From NCBI GenBank assembly GCA_947460445.1, contig CANHHS010000054.1, positions 1-10,037 of the forward strand: a stretch of 10,037 nucleotides of DNA, in the 5' to 3' direction. Below, piece after piece: positions 5,879 through 10,037 of the stretch. The notes under the pieces are model-generated. The model did no database searches, was not told the origin of the DNA, and saw only the letters and a program-made list of their open reading frames with translations. A program made the translations under genes and the position numbers. The stretch is from Opitutia bacterium (lineage in GTDB: Bacteria > Verrucomicrobiota > Verrucomicrobiia > Opitutales > UBA953). Position 1 is the stretch's first letter; every line of letters starts with the position of its first letter.

Positions 5879-7138
5879 TTATTTGCCAGGAACTGCAGCA
5901 ACTTCAGGAGCGAGCGTCACAGTGTTTCTTTCGAAATCGAGTGCTGTTGGTTTACAGGTCAATTGGTAGAAGGGTGATTGCGTATCTTCCATCATGTCAG
6001 ACCAGCGCACGAGTTCGCCTGAGTACGATGACATACGTCCCATAATGGCGACAGCGGTAGATTCGGCGACTTGCTTGGCTTCGTTCATCGGTTTTCCAGC
6101 AATAACGCCTTTGATGAGCTCGACGTGCTCTTGCACGTAGGCGTTCTCAGCTTCGAGTTTAATCGCAGCGACTTGCACGGCTTTACCCGCAATTTTGCCA
6201 CCACCAAAGGCCGTGCCTTCAGCTCCAGTAAAGAATTCACCGACGCGACTCCATGTACCCGAGATCTGACGGCACTGGCTGTGAATGTGAACGCCGTCGC
6301 CGAAATCATAATCGACACTGAAGAAATCGAACTGGTTACCAGTTTCGCGACGGGCACGTCCACCAAAGCCAACCGCCGAAACAGGCAGGCGTCCAAGGAA
6401 CCAAACTGCTACATCCAAGTTATGCACGTGTTGTTCGACGATATGGTCGCCGGACATCTCCGTGAAGTTGACCCAGTTACGTGCCATGTAATCGGCATCG
6501 GATTCCCCAGCGTTGCGACGTTTGGTCCAGGGCACCACGCCATTCCATTGCACGACGCCGCCGCGGATAGCGCCGATAGCGCCTGCATCGATGAGTGCTT
6601 TGTTGCGTTGGTATTCTGCTGCGTGACGGCGTTGTGTGCCCGCAACGACGGCTAAACCTTTGGACTGAGCTTTGACTCCTGTCGCAATCACCGAGCGGGC
6701 GCCTGCAGGATCTACCGCAACGGGTTTCTCAATAAAGCAATGTTTGCCTGCATCTACGGCCGCCGCGAAGTGTATAGGGCGGAAGGCTGGCGGTGTTGCC
6801 ATAATCACATAGTCGCAACCACTCGCGATGACCTTTTGGTAACTATCAAAGCCGCCAAAACAACGCGCCGGTGCTACCCCGACTTTTGCACCGAGCGCAA
6901 CTGCTTGGCTGGCGAAGGCGTCGCCAAGGGCCGTCACTTCGACAGGGATGCCAAGAATCTTTGCGGCCTCGCGGAAGTCATTGAGTGCACCCGTGCCACG
7001 GCCGCCGCAACCAATGACGCCAACTTTAAGTTTATCGGGTTTTGTCCCGCCGATAGCGAAGGCACGCGGCGAGAGGGCGACTGCAGCTCCGGCGAGCGTG
7101 AGCGAGCTGATGAACTGTCGACGGTGTAGGGATGACAT
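5879..7138 (-). CDS. Tat-exported Gfo/Idh/MocA family oxidoreductase (EKP type, canonical GxGxxG)
   Basis: The protein has 419 residues and is the first gene of the minus-strand run. HRRQFISSLTLAGAAVAL (5-22) is a Tat leader with a good cleavage site at AFA-IG (28-29). The Rossmann loop is VGVIGCGGRGTG (39-50), which is canonical. Further motifs are MATPPAFRP (113-121), EKP (137-139), and SGDHIVEQHVHNLDVAVWFLG (229-249). The His-rich GDHIVEQHVHNLDV block is common in PVC members and provides the likely active-site His and Asp. It is the shortest of the four oxidoreductases and differs clearly from the QKP pair, so it probably has another substrate. Transcription diverges from the gene at 7234 across 95 bases, and the next gene follows after 18 bases. 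No Shine-Dalgarno site precedes the ATG; a TTGGAAC...TCTAAT pair just upstream could give a nearly leaderless transcript. The family is certain; the substrate is unknown. Confidence 0.93.
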   Translation of the reverse strand: MSSLHRRQFISSLTLAGAAVALSPRAFAIGGTKPDKLKVGVIGCGGRGTGALNDFREAAKILGIPVEVTALGDAFASQAVALGAKVGVAPARCFGGFDSYQKVIASGCDYVIMATPPAFRPIHFAAAVDAGKHCFIEKPVAVDPAGARSVIATGVKAQSKGLAVVAGTQRRHAAEYQRNKALIDAGAIGAIRGGVVQWNGVVPWTKRRNAGESDADYMARNWVNFTEMSGDHIVEQHVHNLDVAVWFLGRLPVSAVGFGGRARRETGNQFDFFSVDYDFGDGVHIHSQCRQISGTWSRVGEFFTGAEGTAFGGGKIAGKAVQVAAIKLEAENAYVQEHVELIKGVIAGKPMNEAKQVAESTAVAIMGRMSSYSGELVRWSDMMEDTQSPFYQLTCKPTALDFERNTVTLAPEVAAVPGK

Positions 7139-7233
7139 GTTTCATTAGATGACAGTCTGTAAGAAAAGTTCCAAATGAATTGTCGATTGTCGGGAACCTG
7201 AATTCGACCAAAGTGGTCACAGACACTACCCCT
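7139..7233. promoter_or_regulatory. Divergent promoter spacer with a small inverted repeat and a tandem 7-mer
   Basis: This 95-base spacer must hold the promoters of two divergent oxidoreductase genes. For the minus-strand gene, TTGGAAC lies at 7174-7168, with TCTAAT ending five bases before the ATG. On the plus strand ATTGTCG occurs twice in tandem (7179-7192). GACCA-AAG-TGGTC (7206-7218) is a perfect 5-bp inverted repeat sitting 15 bases before the start at 7234, where a repressor could block the plus-strand gene. No clear plus-strand -35/-10 pair or Shine-Dalgarno site was found. Confidence 0.35.
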
Positions 7234-8601
7234 ATGTCGTTACTCCCTCGTCGCAGTTTCATTCAGAATACTGGCCTCGCTGCTGCTGGCCTTGCCTTGG
7301 TCCGTCCGCTGCTCGGAGCAGATGCGCCGCCCGCTGCTGGTCTCAAAATTGCCGGTGTTGGCGTTGGTGGACAAGGTGGCTACAACATTCGCGCCTGTGC
7401 GAAAGCAGGAGCAGAAATTGTCGCTCTGTGCGACGTGCACCCGGCGAACTGTACGGGACTTTACAAAGATTTTCCGAAAGCTTCAACGTACACTGATTTT
7501 CGAGTGATGCTTGAAAAGCATCCTGAGATTCAGGGTGTCGTCATTGCGACACCGGATCATACGCACGCTTGGATTGCGATGGCCTGCATGCGCGCTGGAA
7601 AGCATGTCTACGTTCAGAAGCCTATGGCTTACACGGTGCGCGAAGCGCGTTTGTTGCGCGACACTGCACGCGAGTTAGGTCTCGTTACTCAAATGGGCAA
7701 TCAAGGTCACTCTGGCGAAGGCATCCGCCTTATTCGTGAGTGGATTGATGCTGGTTTAATTGGCGAGGTGCGCGAAGTGCATGCATGGACGAATCGCCCG
7801 CTTTGGCCGCAAGACACCGGAACGAAACGTCCAACCGAGACACCACCCGTGCCGGAAGGTCTCGATTGGAATCTCTGGATTGGTCCAGCGCCGATGCGCC
7901 CTTACCACCCTTCGTATCATCCGTGGAGCTGGCGTGGCTGGTGGGATTTCGGTACAGGTTCACTCGGCGACATGGGTTGCCATATCATGGATCCCGTGGT
8001 GACAGCATTACGCCTTGGACACCCCGTGAGTGTCGAGGCCACCATTCCTACTTTCTATCCTAACAAGAGCGAACTTGAGAAGAGCCCTGGCGAATCCTAC
8101 CCGCGTGCTTCAATTGTACGCTATCGATTCCCTGAGCGACAAAATCTTCCCGCAGTCGAGTTTACGTGGTGGGATGGCGGCTTGATGCCCTCGCGGCCTG
8201 CAGAACTTGAAGAGGATATGCCGTTTGGTGATTGGAATGGCGGTTGCCTCTTCATCGGCACGAAAGGTAAACTTACCTGCGGTTGCTACGCGGAGAAACC
8301 GCGACTGCTGAGTCCTGAATTACGTGAAGCTGCGAAATCAGTCCCGAAGAACATTCCACGTATTCCCGGTGCAGTTGGGGGGCATGAAGCGGACTGGCTT
8401 CGTGCAATCAAAGGCGGCCCTGTGCCATGCTCCAACTTCGAAGTCGCAGGCCCTCTCGCTGAGACAGTGCTAATGGGTAATCTTGGCATTCGCTTCCCGA
8501 ATCGACGTCTACTCTGGGATGGCGCCGCCATGAAGGTGACCAACGACGCTGAGGCCAATAAATATGTCCAGCGCGTTAACCGCGAAGGATTCTCATTCTA
8601 A
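7234..8601 (+). CDS. Tat-exported Gfo/Idh/MocA family oxidoreductase (QKP type, canonical loop)
   Basis: The protein has 455 residues. The ATG at 7234 is chosen because it places the Tat motif PRRSFIQNTGLAAAG at residues 5-19; a TTG at 7180 in the same frame would add 18 residues with no leader character. The Rossmann loop GVGVGGQGG (41-49) is canonical. ATPDHTHAW (105-113) and QKP (128-130) follow. The substrate domain has LDWNLWIGPAPMRPY (210-224), DFGTGSLGDMGCHIMDPVVTAL (238-259) and a WWDGG motif, and the C terminus has AGPLAETVLMGNLGIRFPNRRLLWDGAAMKVTN. The gene at 4481-5860 shares these blocks, including GPLTETVLLG and LLWDQAAMRITN, so the two are paralogues placed on either side of the 5879-7138 gene. 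The gene probably acts on a sugar or glycoside outside the cytoplasm. Its stop is only six bases from the convergent ligase stop. Confidence 0.93.
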   Translation: MSLLPRRSFIQNTGLAAAGLALVRPLLGADAPPAAGLKIAGVGVGGQGGYNIRACAKAGAEIVALCDVHPANCTGLYKDFPKASTYTDFRVMLEKHPEIQGVVIATPDHTHAWIAMACMRAGKHVYVQKPMAYTVREARLLRDTARELGLVTQMGNQGHSGEGIRLIREWIDAGLIGEVREVHAWTNRPLWPQDTGTKRPTETPPVPEGLDWNLWIGPAPMRPYHPSYHPWSWRGWWDFGTGSLGDMGCHIMDPVVTALRLGHPVSVEATIPTFYPNKSELEKSPGESYPRASIVRYRFPERQNLPAVEFTWWDGGLMPSRPAELEEDMPFGDWNGGCLFIGTKGKLTCGCYAEKPRLLSPELREAAKSVPKNIPRIPGAVGGHEADWLRAIKGGPVPCSNFEVAGPLAETVLMGNLGIRFPNRRLLWDGAAMKVTNDAEANKYVQRVNREGFSF

Positions 8602-8612
8602 GATAACTTAGA
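8597..8612. terminator. Small hairpin holding both convergent stop codons
   Basis: TCTAAG (8597-8602) pairs perfectly with CTTAGA (8607-8612) around a 4-base loop. The TAA of the plus-strand oxidoreductase (8599-8601) is in one arm and the TAA of the minus-strand ligase (8610-8608) is in the other. The stem is only six AT-rich pairs without a U tract, so it is a weak terminator at best. No better one separates these convergent genes. Confidence 0.3.
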
Positions 8613-9987
8613 TCCGGCACTCAAAGACCTCAAGTTTCCCATTCGGATTACGCAGAATTTCCGTAGGGAAGGTGAGTTCGACGGTGAAGTTATGCTCAAG
8701 GTTTTTGAGCAAGATATCGATGAGGTCCTTTTGCTCAGCTTCCGTGAATGCGCGTGCGGCTACAATTTGGAGTTCTACTTTTTCTAAGGAGTGCTGAATA
8801 CATTTGAGCTGCCGAATGCCTGCATCGTCATATTTTTTGTAGATAACAAATTCCCCGAGTCGTGGCATGCGATTTTCGCCATTTGGTAGGAGTAAACGGT
8901 TACGGGTTCGGCCGTGAATATGTTGAATGACGGGTAAGCCACGTCCACACGAACACGGTGCGCCATATTCAGCGATATCACCGATATCATAACGTATAAA
9001 TGGTGTGACGAAGTTGTTGAGACTTGTGATGACGACACGTCCGCGTGTGCCAAGTGAGCAGGGTCGACCATGTTCATCCACAATTTCGATCAAAACACTT
9101 TCTGACTGCACATGGTAGTGGTCGTTCTTTGGGCATTGGAGGGCAAGGTACCCCATTTCCTCGCAGCTATAGATGTCAGTTACCTTAGCTTGCCATTTTT
9201 CTTTCAAATAGGTGCGGTGTTCTACGGAGAGCTTTTCGCCGACACAACGCAGCTCGATGATTGCTGGTAGCTTTACGCCTTTTTGTTCTGCGTGACGTGT
9301 GAGTGCGACGAGGCTTGAAGGGAATGAAAGTAGGTAACTTGGTTTTTCGCGCAGCAGCCATTCGAGTTGTCCGTCAAGTGGACTGGATGCATTCAGGAAT
9401 ACGGTAGGACCACTCACGAATACCTTATCAATACCTGCACCCCAGTTTTCCGTTTGTACGCCGGCAGGAGCGAGCGCGTAATCGGGCGGTGCCAAGCGGA
9501 TGGCACCAATTTTTTTAGTAAAGTCACGGCCATGCCACAAATGTTCGCGGGTCGAAAGTGCCCGCCAAATGGTCTGGGTGATTGACGATCTTCCAAATTT
9601 CAAAGGTTGCCCCGTTGATCCAGATGTTCTCGCCACAACCATCTGTCCATGACCTTCAGGCATTTTTTTTGAGCCGAAATCATCGCCACAATCTTGGTAG
9701 TCTGTGCGTTGTGAAATGGGGATCTTTTCAAAAAACGCTCGGTCCATTCTTTCAGGCATCTGTATGCCATGTTTTTCAAATAATTTCGTGTAATACGGGA
9801 CGTTTTGTTGAGCGTGTTTAAGAAGGATGCGTAATTGCTGGAATTGTGCCGTCTCAATTTCGGCGTCAGATTTCCACTGCGATTTCTCTAGTTGATATAG
9901 CAGGGCTAGTTGGAGGGATGCCTGTGAGTCAGGTATGGCTGGAAACTGTATACTGCCCAGGGCCGAGAGAGGTGATGGGGTTTCCAT
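8608..9987 (-). CDS. PaaK/CapK-type adenylate-forming ligase (phenylacetate-CoA ligase-like)
   Basis: The protein has 459 residues with the motifs of the ANL superfamily branch that includes phenylacetate-CoA ligase and CapK. The N-terminal QLRILLKHAQQNVPYYTKLFEKHGI (51-75) is typical. The phosphate-binding loop is RTSGSTGQPLKF (120-131). SCEEMGYLALQC (274-285) is the acyl-adenylate region, RYDIGD (332-337) binds ATP ribose, CSCGRGLP (345-352) is the Cys motif of the PaaK/CapK branch, and HGRTRNRLLLPNGE (358-371) is the hinge. Lys451 in NPNGKLEV near the C terminus is the likely catalytic Lys. The length fits the family. It should activate a carboxylate with ATP, passing it to CoA or another acceptor, in the cytoplasm. 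CapK relatives occur in surface polysaccharide clusters. The substrate is unknown and no phenylacetate genes are present. The upstream gene lies beyond the window; it is not co-transcribed with the oxidoreductases. Confidence 0.9.
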   Translation of the reverse strand: METPSPLSALGSIQFPAIPDSQASLQLALLYQLEKSQWKSDAEIETAQFQQLRILLKHAQQNVPYYTKLFEKHGIQMPERMDRAFFEKIPISQRTDYQDCGDDFGSKKMPEGHGQMVVARTSGSTGQPLKFGRSSITQTIWRALSTREHLWHGRDFTKKIGAIRLAPPDYALAPAGVQTENWGAGIDKVFVSGPTVFLNASSPLDGQLEWLLREKPSYLLSFPSSLVALTRHAEQKGVKLPAIIELRCVGEKLSVEHRTYLKEKWQAKVTDIYSCEEMGYLALQCPKNDHYHVQSESVLIEIVDEHGRPCSLGTRGRVVITSLNNFVTPFIRYDIGDIAEYGAPCSCGRGLPVIQHIHGRTRNRLLLPNGENRMPRLGEFVIYKKYDDAGIRQLKCIQHSLEKVELQIVAARAFTEAEQKDLIDILLKNLEHNFTVELTFPTEILRNPNGKLEVFECRI

Positions 9988-10037
9988 GCGGTAGAATGCT
10001 TAACCGATGCATCGACGTTGAATCAAGGCACTTCCTC

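Noticed and set aside
6071..6655. 194-residue plus-strand open frame opposite the oxidoreductase at 5879-7138
   Set aside because: It lies wholly antisense to a gene with clear family motifs, has no recognisable domain and is explained as a codon-bias shadow.
7180..7233. TTG start at 7180 for the plus-strand oxidoreductase
   Set aside because: The added 18 residues are not part of a Tat leader and would use up most of the divergent promoter spacer.
7638..7648. Third GCGAAGC hairpin with extended stem
   Set aside because: It lies inside the coding sequence for VREAR in the oxidoreductase gene and is explained by ordinary codons.
8608..9987. Ligase as a true phenylacetate degradation gene (paaK)
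   Set aside because: No other phenylacetate genes are present. The motifs support only the broader PaaK/CapK branch.

Overview
The window looks like a chromosomal segment from a member of the Planctomycetota-Verrucomicrobiota-Chlamydiota superphylum, most likely a verrucomicrobium. The evidence is a C-terminal c-type heme domain of the PVC kind, a tandem DUF1080 (3-keto-disaccharide hydrolase family) protein, and four Gfo/Idh/MocA oxidoreductases that each start with a twin-arginine (Tat) leader. This combination is typical of polysaccharide-degrading Verrucomicrobiota and Planctomycetota. GC content is moderate by eye, which does not point to a genus.

Layout. Positions 2-427 (+) hold the 3' end of a heme-domain protein, which meets a minus-strand pair head-on at a strong hairpin (441-471). 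The pair is a Gfo/Idh/MocA oxidoreductase (3405-1846) followed after 4 bases by the DUF1080 protein (1841-489). A complete tRNA-Ser(GCU) lies at 3579-3669 (+). It is followed by an unusual palindromic array of 7-base repeats (3679-3783). A second minus-strand run goes from 7138 down to 3837: two Gfo/Idh/MocA oxidoreductases 18 bases apart, then a short pterin-4a-carbinolamine dehydratase and a 77-residue basic protein, ending at a terminator-like hairpin (3788-3809). A fourth Gfo/Idh/MocA gene (7234-8601, +) is transcribed divergently from this run across a 95-base spacer. It converges with a PaaK/CapK-type adenylate-forming ligase (9987-8608, -), and both stop codons lie in one small hairpin.

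How the genes may work together (inference). Gfo/Idh/MocA enzymes oxidise or rearrange sugars through NAD(P). DUF1080 proteins are linked to cleavage of 3-keto-glycosides. The tightly packed oxidoreductase-DUF1080 pair therefore suggests an oxidise-then-cleave route for glycosides. All four oxidoreductases carry Tat leaders, so the chemistry is probably extracytoplasmic, with the dinucleotide bound before export as in Zymomonas glucose-fructose oxidoreductase. Two of the four have an altered GxGxxG cofactor loop, so they may not all be ordinary dehydrogenases. The dehydratase, the 77-residue protein and the ligase have no evident link to this route.
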